40,151 bases of DNA from Crenothrix polyspora (lineage in GTDB: Bacteria > Pseudomonadota > Gammaproteobacteria > Methylococcales > Methylomonadaceae). The number at the start of each line of letters is the position of its first letter. The stretch's first letter is position 1. The translations under genes were made by a program, and so were the position numbers. Location: positions 1 through 40,151 of the forward strand of contig CAMDWT010000017.1 in assembly GCA_945877505.1 (NCBI GenBank), in the 5' to 3' direction. The notes beneath the pieces were generated by a model. It did no database searches, was not told the DNA's origin, and saw only the letters and a program-made list of their open reading frames with translations. This document shows positions 1-10,838 of this stretch, one piece after another.

Positions 1-437
1 GAAGCTGCAATTTGAACAGGCTCACCCAAGGCAAGCGAGTAAAAGTCTGATGCGGCTATTGTTGCATCAATACCATCCACTTTATTGGTGACTAAAAGAA
101 TTGGTTTATCTAATTTTCTTAATCCATCGGCGATAACTTTATCTGACGCGCTTAATCCTTCTCGCGCATCGACCATAAACAAGACGACATCCGCTTCTTC
201 CAAGGCAATTTGCACTTGCTTTCTCGAGAAGCTCTCAATGCCTTCTGCATCATCGGCAATCCCGCCAGTATCAACTACTAAACAAGGACGATCGCCGTGC
301 TTAACACGACCATATTGCCTATCTCTCGTTAAGCCGGGGAAATCAGCGACCAGAGCATCCCTGCTCCGTGTTAAATAATTAAACAATGTGGACTTACCAA
401 CATTGGGGCGCCCTACTAGGGCTATTACAGGTAACAT
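1..437 (-). CDS. der: Ribosome biogenesis GTPase Der (EngA), N-terminal part
   Basis: Der is a tandem-domain GTPase needed for 50S ribosomal subunit maturation in the cytoplasm. The gene runs off the left edge, so only the first 145 residues, most of the first G domain, are visible. The protein begins [16 protein letters not shown], giving the G1 P-loop at residues 9-16; a DTGG G3 motif and an NKVD G4 motif follow in order. The start is the ATG at 437. It lies three bases after the end of bamB and is the last visible gene of the hisS-yfgM-bamB-der run, an order known from many gammaproteobacteria. The identification is firm; the second G domain and KH-like domain are outside the window. Confidence 0.96.
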   Translation of the reverse strand, partial: MLPVIALVGRPNVGKSTLFNYLTRSRDALVADFPGLTRDRQYGRVKHGDRPCLVVDTGGIADDAEGIESFSRKQVQIALEEADVVLFMVDAREGLSASDKVIADGLRKLDKPILLVTNKVDGIDATIAASDFYSLALGEPVQIAA

Positions 438-440
438 AAA

Positions 441-1634
441 TTAAGGTGCCAAGGTTTTTAAAGCGGCAAGCGTGCCGTCTTTTGCATAAATATAAACGGT
501 ATTATCTACCACGACAGGCTTAGCATCTATTGCACTATCGGCCACTTTTATACGGCCTAATTGCCTTCCATCAGTGGAAGACAGCCAATGCACATAGCCT
601 TCAAAATCACCTACCACGACATAATTGTCATATACAGTTGGGGCAGTCAATTTTCTTTGATGCAAATCTTTTTGCTTCCATAATGACGAACCGGTACGTT
701 GTTCGAGTTGCCAAACATCATCTGCTGAGTCGGATAAATACAGATTTCTAAAATCATGACTCATGCCCGTGTACGATGAAATTGTTTCATTGCGCCACAA
801 CACATCACCATCCACTTCTGAAATAGCCGCCGCTCCACCATGATAACTAGCGATATAAACAACACCAGAGACCTCTATGGGATCAACATCTAAATCGACG
901 AGTCTTTCAACTTCAGAACGTCCTTTGGGGATAGCCACGCTGGTTTCCCAGACATACTTACCGTCAGTTAACCTTAATGACATTAATTTACCATTATCAT
1001 AACCTTCGATAACATTATCACCTACTACAACGGGTGTACCAACACCTCGAACACTCAATGCAGGTGCGTTATGCTCATAATTCCAAAGCTTGCCACCGTT
1101 CTTTTCATTAAGTGCGATAATTTCACCATCGGTCGTTCTTACAACAACAATACCCTTTGCAATTACTGGTACAGATAGTACTTCACTGGACACCCTTGAC
1201 TTCCAAAGCGGTTCGCCATTTTCACCATTAAAAGCCGCGACTTCAGCATCGCTGGATCCTAATATAACCGATCCCTCACCCAAACCAGGACCCGCCGAAA
1301 AATGAATATCCGTCTTTTTTTCCCATATCAATCGACCTGACATCAAGTCTCTTGCTTGAAGAAGACCCTCTCTATCCGCAACCAATATTTTACCGAAGCC
1401 AATAACGGGTATCAGCTTTAAAGACTGTTCGTCTGACCCAACGCCAACTGACTCACTCCAGAGCGTTTCAATTTTAATTTCTGGGGTATATTCAACCAAT
1501 ACAGCAGGAGGATCAGAATTGTCTTCCCCTCCTAAAAAATAATTAGATATACCGGAAACAGACTCATTAATCGTATCAAATGTAGAACAACCCGCCAAAA
1601 GAAGGCAGCCGCTTAAAAGCGTAATTAGGCGCAT
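441..1634 (-). CDS. bamB: Outer-membrane assembly lipoprotein BamB
   Basis: BamB is the beta-propeller lipoprotein of the BAM complex, which folds outer-membrane beta-barrel proteins. The 397-residue product has a short hydrophobic signal with lipobox LLAGC, making Cys16 the predicted lipidated residue. The rest consists of repeated PQQ-like propeller blades with recurrent patterns such as ALNEKNGGKLW and AAFNGENGEPLW, followed by a C-terminal LAALKTL. Length is close to the E. coli protein (392). Its ATG shares its A with the TAA stop of yfgM, so translational coupling is likely. Der follows after three bases. Nothing unusual is seen. Confidence 0.95.
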   Translation of the reverse strand: MRLITLLSGCLLLAGCSTFDTINESVSGISNYFLGGEDNSDPPAVLVEYTPEIKIETLWSESVGVGSDEQSLKLIPVIGFGKILVADREGLLQARDLMSGRLIWEKKTDIHFSAGPGLGEGSVILGSSDAEVAAFNGENGEPLWKSRVSSEVLSVPVIAKGIVVVRTTDGEIIALNEKNGGKLWNYEHNAPALSVRGVGTPVVVGDNVIEGYDNGKLMSLRLTDGKYVWETSVAIPKGRSEVERLVDLDVDPIEVSGVVYIASYHGGAAAISEVDGDVLWRNETISSYTGMSHDFRNLYLSDSADDVWQLEQRTGSSLWKQKDLHQRKLTAPTVYDNYVVVGDFEGYVHWLSSTDGRQLGRIKVADSAIDAKPVVVDNTVYIYAKDGTLAALKTLAP

Positions 1635-2296
1635 TATTTTCCAGAATCACTATTTTGAGCTGCCACTTTTTCAAGAGCAGTCAAATCATCTATTTTAATT
1701 TGTAACAAAGGTGATTTATAACCATTTTCTAAGGCTTTTTGATATGACGTTCTAGCTTGATCTAGACGATCAAGCGCCACATATAAATCACCCACTAACT
1801 CATCATAATTACCTGAGAAACTGGAAGATGTGGCCGGATCAACGTCATTAATTAACGCTAGCCCTTGCTCATATTCACCGTTAGCCAACATTAATCGAAC
1901 CAATCTTATTTTGGCTACATTGCTTAACTCTTTATTTGATTCTAAAGATATAGTAGTCAACAATGTTTTTGCTTTATTCAAATCGCCTTGCTGAACTTTA
2001 AGTTTCGCCAGCAACAATGCGCTATATGCACTATATTCTGTTTTTGCATATTGCTCTTGTATGCGCTCTGCTATTTTCTCTGCGCTATCTTTCTTGTCAG
2101 TACTAATCGCTTGAATTAATTGTCCATACAATGCTGAGGCTTGTTCTGCCTGAGCCTTTTTATGTCCTTGCCAATAATTCCAGCCTAAAATGATCGCAAC
2201 ACCCACAATCAGACCTATAATTGTCGATTGTCCATTTTCTTTCCACCATCTTTTTAGTGCGTCAAGTTGCTCTTCTTCTGTCTCGTAAAATTCCAC
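1634..2296 (-). CDS. yfgM: YfgM-family inner-membrane TPR protein (ancillary SecYEG factor)
   Basis: YfgM is anchored in the inner membrane by one segment and in E. coli associates with PpiD and the SecYEG translocon. The 220-residue product starts with a charged amphipathic stretch (EEEQLDALKRWWKENG), has one membrane segment at about residues 23-42, and continues as TPR-like helical repeats with Leu/Ala periodicity, as in the family. The start is GTG at 2296, because the conserved MEFYETEEEQ beginning fits and no ATG lies nearby. It sits between hisS (97 bases upstream) and bamB (one-base overlap), which is its standard context. Confidence 0.9.
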   Translation of the reverse strand: MEFYETEEEQLDALKRWWKENGQSTIIGLIVGVAIILGWNYWQGHKKAQAEQASALYGQLIQAISTDKKDSAEKIAERIQEQYAKTEYSAYSALLLAKLKVQQGDLNKAKTLLTTISLESNKELSNVAKIRLVRLMLANGEYEQGLALINDVDPATSSSFSGNYDELVGDLYVALDRLDQARTSYQKALENGYKSPLLQIKIDDLTALEKVAAQNSDSGK

Positions 2297-2393
2297 TTGC
2301 TTTCTCTTGTTTGTATTTAAAAAATTGGTAGTGTACGTTTAGTGAATTTAGCAAAAATAAATGCAGTTATTACGCCAAGCTGCTAATTTCAAT

Positions 2394-3692
2394 TTAAGTC
2401 GATAAAGACTCATTATTCTGCTTTAAAAATTCTTGGAAAAACATAACCGCATGCTCTTGTGTAAGCGTTTTTTGGCCTTGCTCATCGCGTAACGATTTAA
2501 TACTCAGCTCTCCACGACTCACTTCATCATCACCCAAAATAATAGCGTATTCGGCACCTATTTTATCAGCTTTTTTAAACTGACTTTTAAAACTACCTCC
2601 ACCACAATTGACTTGCAACTTTAAGCCAGGCACTTCATTTCGAATAATCTCAGCAAACCTTAAACCTTCTCGCTCAGCGGCGTCACCGACGCGTATCATA
2701 AAAACGTCAACGGCTCTTGTTGAGGGAATATTCCCAGCCACTTCAATTAAAGCAAGCATCCGTTCGATACCCATTGCAAAACCTACTGCATAATTTGGTT
2801 TTCCACCTAACTGCTCAATCAGGCCGTCGTAACGCCCACCGGCACAAACAGTGCCTTGTGAACCTAGTTCATCGGTAACCCATTCAAAAACCGTTTTACT
2901 GTAATAATCCAAACCTCGAACTAATCGCGTGTTAACCTCGTAACTTACGCCAAGATCCTCTAATGTTGTAGTTAATGCTTTAAAATGCGCCAAACTTTCT
3001 TCACCGAGATATGCCATTAACTCAGGCGCATTAGCAACCAACTGTTGCATAGCGGGATTTTTAGTATCTAAAATGCGTAAAGGATTGCTTGCTAGACGAC
3101 GTAAACTATCTTCATCCAACTCATTTAGATGCGCTTGAAAATAATCAACCAATGTTCCACGATAAACCAATCTTTCTGCAATCGTACCCAAAGAATTAAG
3201 CTGTAATCGCACTTTATCGCGAATACCTAATTTCTTCCATAATCGATCCATTATCAGAATCAACTCAGCATCAATATCTGAGCCTGGCATTCCGTATGTC
3301 TCAACACCCAATTGTATAAATTGACGATATCGCCCTTTTTGTGGGCGCTCATGGCGATACATAGGGCCGTAATACCATAATCTATGCACTTGATTATGTA
3401 ACAAGCCATGCTCCAAACATGCCCTTAGACATCCTGCCGTACCTTCTGGTCGCAACGTTAATGAATCTCCGTTACGATCCTCAAAAGTATACATTTCTTT
3501 TTCAACTATATCGGTTACTTCACCAATTGAGCGTTTAAAAAGCTCTGTTTTTTCGACTATAGGCAACCGGATTTCACTATAACCATAGGCACCTAGGACC
3601 TCTCTTAACATCTTCTCTGCGTATTGCCATAAAGGCGTTTGATCTGGAAGCACATCGTGCATTCCGCGTATCGCTTGTATATTGTTTGCCAT
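2394..3692 (-). CDS. hisS: Histidyl-tRNA synthetase
   Basis: HisRS is a class II aminoacyl-tRNA synthetase that charges tRNA-His with histidine in the cytoplasm. The 432-residue protein shows class II motif 2 ([14 protein letters not shown] and [18 protein letters not shown]), the histidine-specific loop [15 protein letters not shown], motif 3 ([10 protein letters not shown]) and a C-terminal anticodon-binding domain. It starts [16 protein letters not shown], the usual N terminus. It lies 29 bases downstream of pilF; the common neighbours ispG and rodZ are not in this gap. No truncation or missing catalytic residue is visible. Confidence 0.97.
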   Translation of the reverse strand: MANNIQAIRGMHDVLPDQTPLWQYAEKMLREVLGAYGYSEIRLPIVEKTELFKRSIGEVTDIVEKEMYTFEDRNGDSLTLRPEGTAGCLRACLEHGLLHNQVHRLWYYGPMYRHERPQKGRYRQFIQLGVETYGMPGSDIDAELILIMDRLWKKLGIRDKVRLQLNSLGTIAERLVYRGTLVDYFQAHLNELDEDSLRRLASNPLRILDTKNPAMQQLVANAPELMAYLGEESLAHFKALTTTLEDLGVSYEVNTRLVRGLDYYSKTVFEWVTDELGSQGTVCAGGRYDGLIEQLGGKPNYAVGFAMGIERMLALIEVAGNIPSTRAVDVFMIRVGDAAEREGLRFAEIIRNEVPGLKLQVNCGGGSFKSQFKKADKIGAEYAIILGDDEVSRGELSIKSLRDEQGQKTLTQEHAVMFFQEFLKQNNESLST

Positions 3693-3702
3693 ATTTAATT
3701 CG

Positions 3703-3731
3703 TTTTGTAGGGGTTAAAACATTAACCCTTA
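3703..3731 (+). repeat. REP-like GTAG palindrome at the pilF 3' end
   Basis: The sequence TTTTGTAGGGGTTAA begins the element. GGGTTAA at 3711-3717 pairs with TTAACCC at 3722-3728 around a four-base loop, and the pilF stop codon (3722-3724) is inside the right arm. The 5' block TTGTAGGGG recurs in the elements near 7084 and 18312. A GTAG tetranucleotide before a palindrome is typical of REP sequences linked to RAYT transposases. Family membership is inference from three copies. Confidence 0.4.
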
Positions 3732-4498
3732 AAATCTTTACCCTCTACAATTTGTTTTGCTTCACCTGAGAAAGGAAATTTTTCTAACAATAAATCCTGG
3801 TATTCTTTAGCCAGCGATAAATTTCCTAAGGCTCGTTCGGTTTGCATACCAAACCATAAAGTGCCAGCCGTATGAGGGGCAATAGTTAAGTAACGTTGTA
3901 AATAAGCTTTTGCTGCCACATACTCAGCATTCTGGTAGCTTATTTTTTGCATTTCCAATAATGCTGGTGCGTATGCCTCATTAAGCGATAATGCTTGTTT
4001 AAAATACAATTTAGCGGTCTGCTTCTGCCCCATTGCATATTGGCAACGACCTGCATTTGTTAAAGCTAACCATTGCCTATCATTCAATTGCGTTGAGATG
4101 GCCTGCGTTAAAAACACCATTCCTTGCTGATATTCACCCCTATCACACAAAAAACGGCCATAATTATTTTGCACACTCCAATCATTTGGCGACAAATCTA
4201 GAGCTATCTGATACTGCGCTTTGGCTTGCTTATAATCATTTAATTTTTCATATAAAAACGCTGAAGCATTATGGACTTGAGTGTTATTAGGATCTTTATT
4301 TTCTGCCAGCTGTAAATTCTCTTTAGCTATTTCCAACTTACCTAAGTCCAAATAACGCACACCGAGCTGTAAATAAATATTGGCCGCATCATCATTATTG
4401 CCATCTTTGTTATTAGATGAGGCGCAAGAAATCAATGCAATCGCCACGACTAATCCACTACAAAAATTCTTACAGGCCCTTAGAGTCTTAAGCAACAC
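3722..4498 (-). CDS. pilF: Type IV pilus biogenesis TPR lipoprotein PilF/PilW
   Basis: PilF (PilW) is an outer-membrane TPR lipoprotein (pilotin) that helps the PilQ secretin localise and multimerise for type IV pili. The 258-residue product has a signal segment with lipobox LISC, giving lipidated Cys25, followed by about six TPR motifs (for example [20 protein letters not shown] and [18 protein letters not shown]). This order, rlmN then pilF, is standard in gammaproteobacteria. The start is GTG at 4498 and overlaps the rlmN 3' end by 11 bases, so translational coupling is likely. Its stop codon lies in a REP-like palindrome. Confidence 0.88.
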   Translation of the reverse strand: MLLKTLRACKNFCSGLVVAIALISCASSNNKDGNNDDAANIYLQLGVRYLDLGKLEIAKENLQLAENKDPNNTQVHNASAFLYEKLNDYKQAKAQYQIALDLSPNDWSVQNNYGRFLCDRGEYQQGMVFLTQAISTQLNDRQWLALTNAGRCQYAMGQKQTAKLYFKQALSLNEAYAPALLEMQKISYQNAEYVAAKAYLQRYLTIAPHTAGTLWFGMQTERALGNLSLAKEYQDLLLEKFPFSGEAKQIVEGKDFKG

Positions 4499-5600
4499 TC
4501 TCTAAACCCACTACCTTTAACTTAAGATGCCTACGGCTTTTATCTTCTACTTGTCCAACCAATTGCCCACAAGCAGCATCAATGTCTTCGCCGCGCGTTT
4601 TTCTGATTGTTGTTACAATTCCCGCATCATTTAATAGCACTTTAAAACGATTCATTACTTCCTTACTAGAACACTTATAGGCATTATTAGGGAACGGATT
4701 AAAGGGTATTAAGTTGATTTTTGCTGGAACGGTCTTTAATAATTTGATTAGTCCACGGGCATCATCCATAGAATCATTAATGCCATCAAGCATCACATAT
4801 TCAAAGGTTACTGTGCGTCTCGGAGCAATTTTTGCATTATCTTTGCAGGCTTCCATTAACTCCTTTAATGGATATTTTTTATTAATAGGAACGAGTTCGT
4901 TCCTTAGTTCATCTGTAACCGCATGCAATGAAACAGCAAGACTCACATCACAAACTTGTGTTAATCGATACATAGCCGGCACAACGCCGGAGGTACTAAT
5001 AGTTACTCTACGCTTGGAAAGTCCAAAGGTAAAATCATCCATCATTAAATTCATGGCCGCAACCACGTTATCAAAATTAAGCAAGGGTTCACCCATACCC
5101 ATCATGACAACATTTGTAATCTTTTTTGTTGTACCTAAACGCTTTTGCGCAACAATAACTTGACCAATAATTTCTGCGGTCGTGAGGTTTCGATTAAAGC
5201 CCTGTTGAGCAGTAGAGCAAAAGGTGCACGCTAAGGCACAGCCTATTTGCGATGATACGCATAAAGTTCCACGTCCCTCTTCAGGGATAAAAACCGTTTC
5301 GATTCGGTTACCGCAACTAGTTTGCAAAGCCCACTTACAAGTGCCATCACTAGCAATTTGCTCAACTACAATTTCAGGCGTTGCCAAATAACAATTTTCA
5401 TTTAGGTAAGCTCGCAATGACTTACTTAAATTTGTCATAAGATCGAAATCTTCAACACCTTCCTGATAAATCCACTTAAGTAATTGGGTGGCTCGGAAAG
5501 GTTTTTCACCTAAATCGACAAAAAAGGTCGCAAGACCTTTTCTGTCATAATCAAGCAGATTGAATTTTTTTAACTTAGCGAGTTCTTGCACAGATTTCAT
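4488..5600 (-). CDS. rlmN: Dual-specificity 23S rRNA/tRNA m2A methyltransferase RlmN
   Basis: RlmN is a radical SAM enzyme that methylates C2 of A2503 in 23S rRNA and A37 of some tRNAs. The 370-residue protein has the iron-sulfur cluster cysteines Cys121, Cys125 and Cys128 (CALACTFC), the GEPLLN motif, and the C-terminal DIDAACGQL cysteine that carries the methyl intermediate. The only plausible start is ATG at 5600, which lies inside ndk and gives a 26-base overlap; this is a notably long overlap for two housekeeping genes. It is followed by pilF with an 11-base overlap. Confidence 0.96.
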   Translation of the reverse strand: MKSVQELAKLKKFNLLDYDRKGLATFFVDLGEKPFRATQLLKWIYQEGVEDFDLMTNLSKSLRAYLNENCYLATPEIVVEQIASDGTCKWALQTSCGNRIETVFIPEEGRGTLCVSSQIGCALACTFCSTAQQGFNRNLTTAEIIGQVIVAQKRLGTTKKITNVVMMGMGEPLLNFDNVVAAMNLMMDDFTFGLSKRRVTISTSGVVPAMYRLTQVCDVSLAVSLHAVTDELRNELVPINKKYPLKELMEACKDNAKIAPRRTVTFEYVMLDGINDSMDDARGLIKLLKTVPAKINLIPFNPFPNNAYKCSSKEVMNRFKVLLNDAGIVTTIRKTRGEDIDAACGQLVGQVEDKSRRHLKLKVVGLESVA

Positions 5601-6006
5601 TGTCTGAGAAAAAGAAAGCGATCTCTCTTTTTGCAGTTTCTAAAGCATCTGATCCATGTACTGCATTTTCATCAATACTGGCAGCAAAATCTGCACGAAT
5701 AGTGCCTGCAGCTGCTTCTTTTGGATTAGTCGCGCCCATTATTTCGCGATGTTTAAGAACCGCATTTTCGCCCTCTAATACTTGCATGATCACAGGACCT
5801 GAAACCATAAATGAAATCAAATCTTTGAAAAATCCGCGTTCACTATGCTCTGCATAAAAACCTTCAGCCTGAGCTTGTGTTAAGTGCAACATTTTTGCCG
5901 CAACAATTTTTAAATCATTTTTTTCAAAACGACTATAAATTTCACCGATAACATTTTTTGCGACAGCATCAGGTTTAATAATTGAGAAAGTGCGTTCTAT
6001 TGCCAT
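5575..6006 (-). CDS. ndk: Nucleoside diphosphate kinase
   Basis: Ndk transfers the gamma phosphate from NTPs to NDPs through a phosphohistidine and balances nucleotide pools. The protein is 143 residues, the same as in E. coli. The catalytic His117 is in NAVHGSD, preceded by [18 protein letters not shown]. It starts [15 protein letters not shown] with ATG at 6006 and a GGAG ribosome site 13 bases upstream. It heads the run ndk-rlmN-pilF-hisS-yfgM-bamB-der. A TATAAT -10 and an inverted repeat lie just upstream. Confidence 0.97.
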   Translation of the reverse strand: MAIERTFSIIKPDAVAKNVIGEIYSRFEKNDLKIVAAKMLHLTQAQAEGFYAEHSERGFFKDLISFMVSGPVIMQVLEGENAVLKHREIMGATNPKEAAAGTIRADFAASIDENAVHGSDALETAKREIAFFFSDNEICARTR

Positions 6007-6053
6007 TATTTTTTAAAACTCCAAGTTAACATTAAATAAATTTTTAATTACTT

Positions 6054-6059
6054 ATTATA
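6054..6059 (-). promoter_or_regulatory. Likely -10 element of ndk
   Basis: On the minus strand a perfect TATAAT lies 48 bases before the ndk ATG. No good TTGACA-like -35 is present at 16-18 bases, so activation or a weak -35 is possible. Confidence 0.4.
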
Positions 6060-6090
6060 CTCGATCATCACACCATTGTAGATAATCGAG
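6060..6090. promoter_or_regulatory. Inverted repeat next to the ndk -10 (operator-like)
   Basis: CTCGATCATC at 6060-6069 and GATAATCGAG at 6081-6090 pair at nine of ten positions around an 11-base spacer. The repeat directly abuts the TATAAT on the upstream side and covers where the -35 would lie. It is not followed by a T-run in either direction, so it is not a typical terminator. Operator function is inference. Confidence 0.35.
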
Positions 6091-6101
6091 ACTTCGTACT
6101 T

Positions 6102-7028
6102 TTAAGGTCTTCGATCTATTTCTGCGCCTTCCTTAACAGGTATCATAAGATCTTCGGCACTAATCCCCAATAATAAAGCCATGGGGCTTGCAATAAAAAT
6201 AGATGAATACGTACCAAAAAACACACCAAACAACAGCACGATAGAAAAGTTATGAATAATTTCGCCACCCAGAAAAAACAGCGAAACTAATACTAAAATA
6301 ACTGTTAAAGACGTCATTATCGTTCGACTTAAGGTAACATTTACCGAAATATTCATTATTTCTTCGGTCGATTTATTTCTTAATAAACGGAAGTTTTCCC
6401 TGATACGGTCATACACCACAATCGTATCATTCAAAGAATAACCAATCAGCGCAAGTACAGCGGCCAATACCGTTAAATCAAACTCCAACCCTAAGATTGA
6501 AAACAATCCCAAGGTTACAATAACATCATGAATGGTTGCTATTACGGCTCCAGTTGAGAATTTCCATTCAAAACGCCACGCTATATAAATTAAAATACCT
6601 AATGTTGAGTACAATAATGCCAAAAAACCATCTTCGGCTAAATCATCACCCACCTGAGGCCCTACAAACTCAACACGTCGAACGCTAGCTGGCTCTGCCG
6701 TTGTTTTGTTAATGGCCTCTAACACCTTTGAACTTAAATCCGCGCTACTGACACCTTCATGCGGCTTTAAGCGAATTAATACGTCTTTTGCAGTACCGAA
6801 ATTCTGCACAGTGGCATCATCAAAACCTTGAGCATCTAACGTATTTCTCAGTACCGTTAAATCAGCAGCCTTTTGATAACCAACCTCAATTAAAGTACCA
6901 CCGGTAAAATCGATACCCATTTGCAATCCACGGACAGCAAGCGACCCCATCGAGATAATCATGAGCACACCAGAAAATATCAGTGCAATATTTCGATTAC
7001 CTATAAAATTTATATTTGTTGTCTTCAT
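6102..7028 (-). CDS. secF: Protein translocase subunit SecF
   Basis: SecF works with SecD in the inner membrane to drive late steps of Sec-dependent export with the proton motive force. The 308-residue protein has an N-terminal membrane segment, the DFTGGTLIEV motif of the first periplasmic domain, and five further membrane segments in the C-terminal half, including GYSLNDTIVVYDRIREN, a hallmark of SecF. It follows secD by 89 bases, in the order tgt-yajC-secD-secF. Length agrees with the family. Confidence 0.96.
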   Translation of the reverse strand: MKTTNINFIGNRNIALIFSGVLMIISMGSLAVRGLQMGIDFTGGTLIEVGYQKAADLTVLRNTLDAQGFDDATVQNFGTAKDVLIRLKPHEGVSSADLSSKVLEAINKTTAEPASVRRVEFVGPQVGDDLAEDGFLALLYSTLGILIYIAWRFEWKFSTGAVIATIHDVIVTLGLFSILGLEFDLTVLAAVLALIGYSLNDTIVVYDRIRENFRLLRNKSTEEIMNISVNVTLSRTIMTSLTVILVLVSLFFLGGEIIHNFSIVLLFGVFFGTYSSIFIASPMALLLGISAEDLMIPVKEGAEIDRRP

Positions 7029-7083
7029 ATTTTATTCTTCTAAAAGTAGGAACAAACCTTAGTATTTAACTTTTCCTCGAGCC

Positions 7084-7115
7084 TAGGGCAACCCAATGGG
7101 CAGCCCCTACAAAAA
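7084..7115 (-). repeat. REP-like GTAG palindrome between secD and secF
   Basis: Read on the minus strand the element begins TTTTTGTAGGGGCTGCCC. GGGC (7086-7089) pairs with GCCC (7103-7106) and CCC (7092-7094) with GGG (7098-7100), leaving a small internal loop and an AAT apex. The leading TTGTAGGGG matches the elements at 3703 and 18312. Its position between cotranscribed genes could also affect mRNA stability. Confidence 0.4.
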
Positions 7116-7117
7116 TC

Positions 7118-8965
7118 TTAAACAGATAATTTTTCGACTCTACGGTTACCGTATACCCAGTTAATAACCATGCGTGTTCCGGTTATTGCCGTAAACATGG
7201 ATGACAAAATCCCGATAATCAGTGTTACCGCAAAACCTTTAACTGAACCGGTACCAAAAGCAAACAATACGACCGCAACAACTAAATTGGTAAAATGTGA
7301 ATCAAGAATAGTTGCAAACGCTTTGTCATAACCAATAAAAATAGCCGCTTGAGGTGTGACACCATTTTTAAGCTCTTCTTTGATACGCTCAAAAATTAAC
7401 ACGTTAGCATCAACAGACATGCCCACGGTTAAAATAATACCGGCAATACCAGGCAAGGTTAACGTTGCCTGCAACATAGACAAAATTGCCACAACAATAA
7501 CCACGTTAAAGGCTAATGCAAAGTTTGCAATCATACCGAACAAGCGATAATAAACCGCCATAAACAACACAACCAAAGCAAAACCGACTACGAACGATAA
7601 CATTCCTTTATCAATATTGTCTTGACCAAGACTGGGTCCAACTGTACGTTCTTCAACAATATCTACCGGAGCAGCCAATGCGCCAGCCCTCAATAATAGC
7701 GACAAATTACGTGCTTCCTGCGGACTATCCAATCCAGTCGTTTGAAAACGTTTACTAAATACACCTTGAATGGTTGCAACGTTTATAACTTTTTCAACCT
7801 TCTCTTTATGGCGTATTTTTTGACCATTAACTGTTTTTGTTTCTACTTTATATTCAATAAAGACGACTGCCATCGGCTTTCCAACACTTACTTGTGTCGT
7901 TTTCGCCATTTTGGCGGCACCCACGCCATTTAATGAAATATTAACCGAAGGTCTACCGTCCTGATCTTGTCCAGAAGAAGAATCAACAATTTGATCGCCT
8001 GTCACAATAACGCGCCTATCCAATAAAATAGGGTTGCCACTTCTTTCATAATACAAGCGACTGCCGACGGGTACATGGCCCGTTATAGCTTGCTGAACAT
8101 CATGTTCAACATCAACTAATCGATACTCAAGCGTCGCGGTAGTTCCTAAAATCTCCTTAGCGCGCGTGGTGTCTTGTACACCAGGCAACTGAACCATGAT
8201 GCGATTATCACCCTGTTGCTGAATAACGGGTTCTGCAACCCCTAACTCATTCACTCGGTTACGTAACGTTGTCATGTTTTGTGCGACAGCAAATTTCTTA
8301 ATTTCGCGCACTTCTTTTTCAGAGACTTGCAACCAAACTTGATCCTGTGCTTCGGGTTCAGTAATTTCCAACGTACGGAAATCTTTATCTAAAAGCCCTA
8401 AAAGCACCGCCTTATCATCAGCAGATTTCAACGTAATTTTAATAAAGCCATTATCTTTAGAGACCGACTGATAACGCATTTTTGCGCTTCTTAATGCAAG
8501 CCTTAAATCATCGTTATAGCGTTCTTCAGCTTGTTTTACAGCGGCCTCCATATCCACTTCAAGCAAAAAATGGACCCCGCCCCGCAAATCAAGCCCCAAA
8601 TACATGGCTTGAGCACCTAAAGATCGCAACCACGCAGGCGTTGTAGGCGCCAAATTCAAAGCAACGGTATAGTTGCTACCCATACTATCTCTTAACAAGT
8701 CAGCCACTTTAAGCTGATCATCGGTATTATTAAAGCGTGCTAACACACGACCATCTTTAAACTCAAAAGCTTTGACCGGAACACCTACCGTTTTGATGGT
8801 ACCGTCAATCTGATTAGCCTGCTCTTGAGAAATAACAGCCGTTTGTGTCGAAGATATCTGAACTGACGGATCATCGCCGTATAAATTCGGCAATGAATAA
8901 ATGATTCCGACACCAAAAACAATCAGAATTAATAAATTTTTCCAAAGGGGGAAATGGTTTTGCAT
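7118..8965 (-). CDS. secD: Protein translocase subunit SecD
   Basis: SecD pairs with SecF to pull exported proteins into the periplasm using the proton gradient. The protein is 615 residues, as in E. coli. It has an N-terminal membrane segment (about residues 9-25), the LGLDLRGGVHFLLEVD signature, a large periplasmic region with two P1-type subdomains, and five C-terminal membrane segments containing GMSVDANVLIFERIKEE. It starts at ATG 8965, 73 bases after yajC. Nothing is missing or unusual. Confidence 0.97.
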   Translation of the reverse strand: MQNHFPLWKNLLILIVFGVGIIYSLPNLYGDDPSVQISSTQTAVISQEQANQIDGTIKTVGVPVKAFEFKDGRVLARFNNTDDQLKVADLLRDSMGSNYTVALNLAPTTPAWLRSLGAQAMYLGLDLRGGVHFLLEVDMEAAVKQAEERYNDDLRLALRSAKMRYQSVSKDNGFIKITLKSADDKAVLLGLLDKDFRTLEITEPEAQDQVWLQVSEKEVREIKKFAVAQNMTTLRNRVNELGVAEPVIQQQGDNRIMVQLPGVQDTTRAKEILGTTATLEYRLVDVEHDVQQAITGHVPVGSRLYYERSGNPILLDRRVIVTGDQIVDSSSGQDQDGRPSVNISLNGVGAAKMAKTTQVSVGKPMAVVFIEYKVETKTVNGQKIRHKEKVEKVINVATIQGVFSKRFQTTGLDSPQEARNLSLLLRAGALAAPVDIVEERTVGPSLGQDNIDKGMLSFVVGFALVVLFMAVYYRLFGMIANFALAFNVVIVVAILSMLQATLTLPGIAGIILTVGMSVDANVLIFERIKEELKNGVTPQAAIFIGYDKAFATILDSHFTNLVVAVVLFAFGTGSVKGFAVTLIIGILSSMFTAITGTRMVINWVYGNRRVEKLSV

Positions 8966-9038
8966 GTGTTATTCCAATAATTAAACCGTGCTTTTAGCTT
9001 AAATAGAAGCGAGGACTGATTTGTGACGCTCTATCGTA

Positions 9039-9386
9039 TTAAGCTTTAACAACTTTTTTTGTGATAGCTTTATAAGTTCCTTTTGGCATCATGCTTTCAA
9101 TGCTTTGACGCTGAACCTGAATAAAAATGTTATCTGCTATCTCAATTTTTACAAAATTATCATCCAGATCAGCCACTTTACCCAAAATACCGCCCGATGT
9201 TACTACTTCAACACCTTTGCTCATCGCCGCAATCATCTGTTTCTTTTCTTTAGTTCGCTTAGATTGAGGACGTAGAAACAAAAAGTAAAAAAACACCAAA
9301 ATACCCAGTGGAAATAGCATACCTTCTATGCCTGGTTGGGCAGCCGCAGGTGCTGCCGCTAACGCGTCAGATATAAAAAAACTCAT
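9039..9386 (-). CDS. yajC: Preprotein translocase accessory subunit YajC
   Basis: YajC is a small inner-membrane protein that co-purifies with SecDF. The 115-residue protein has a Gly/Ala-rich N terminus, one membrane segment at about residues 23-38 (MLFPLGILVFFYFLFL), the conserved RPQSKRTKEKK, and a soluble domain with VVTSGGILGKV. I place the start at the ATG at 9386 and not at an upstream TTG (9398), because GAGGAT lies immediately before this ATG at ribosome-site distance. It lies between tgt and secD, its standard place. Confidence 0.94.
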   Translation of the reverse strand: MSFFISDALAAAPAAAQPGIEGMLFPLGILVFFYFLFLRPQSKRTKEKKQMIAAMSKGVEVVTSGGILGKVADLDDNFVKIEIADNIFIQVQRQSIESMMPKGTYKAITKKVVKA

Positions 9387-9426
9387 GATTATCCTCAATT
9401 ATTATAGTAATTAGCAAAGTTCGTTA

Positions 9427-10838
<1,412 letters not shown>

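Noticed and set aside
4714-5163. 149-residue plus-strand frame opposite rlmN
   Set aside because: It is a shadow of rlmN on the other strand with no ribosome site or family similarity.
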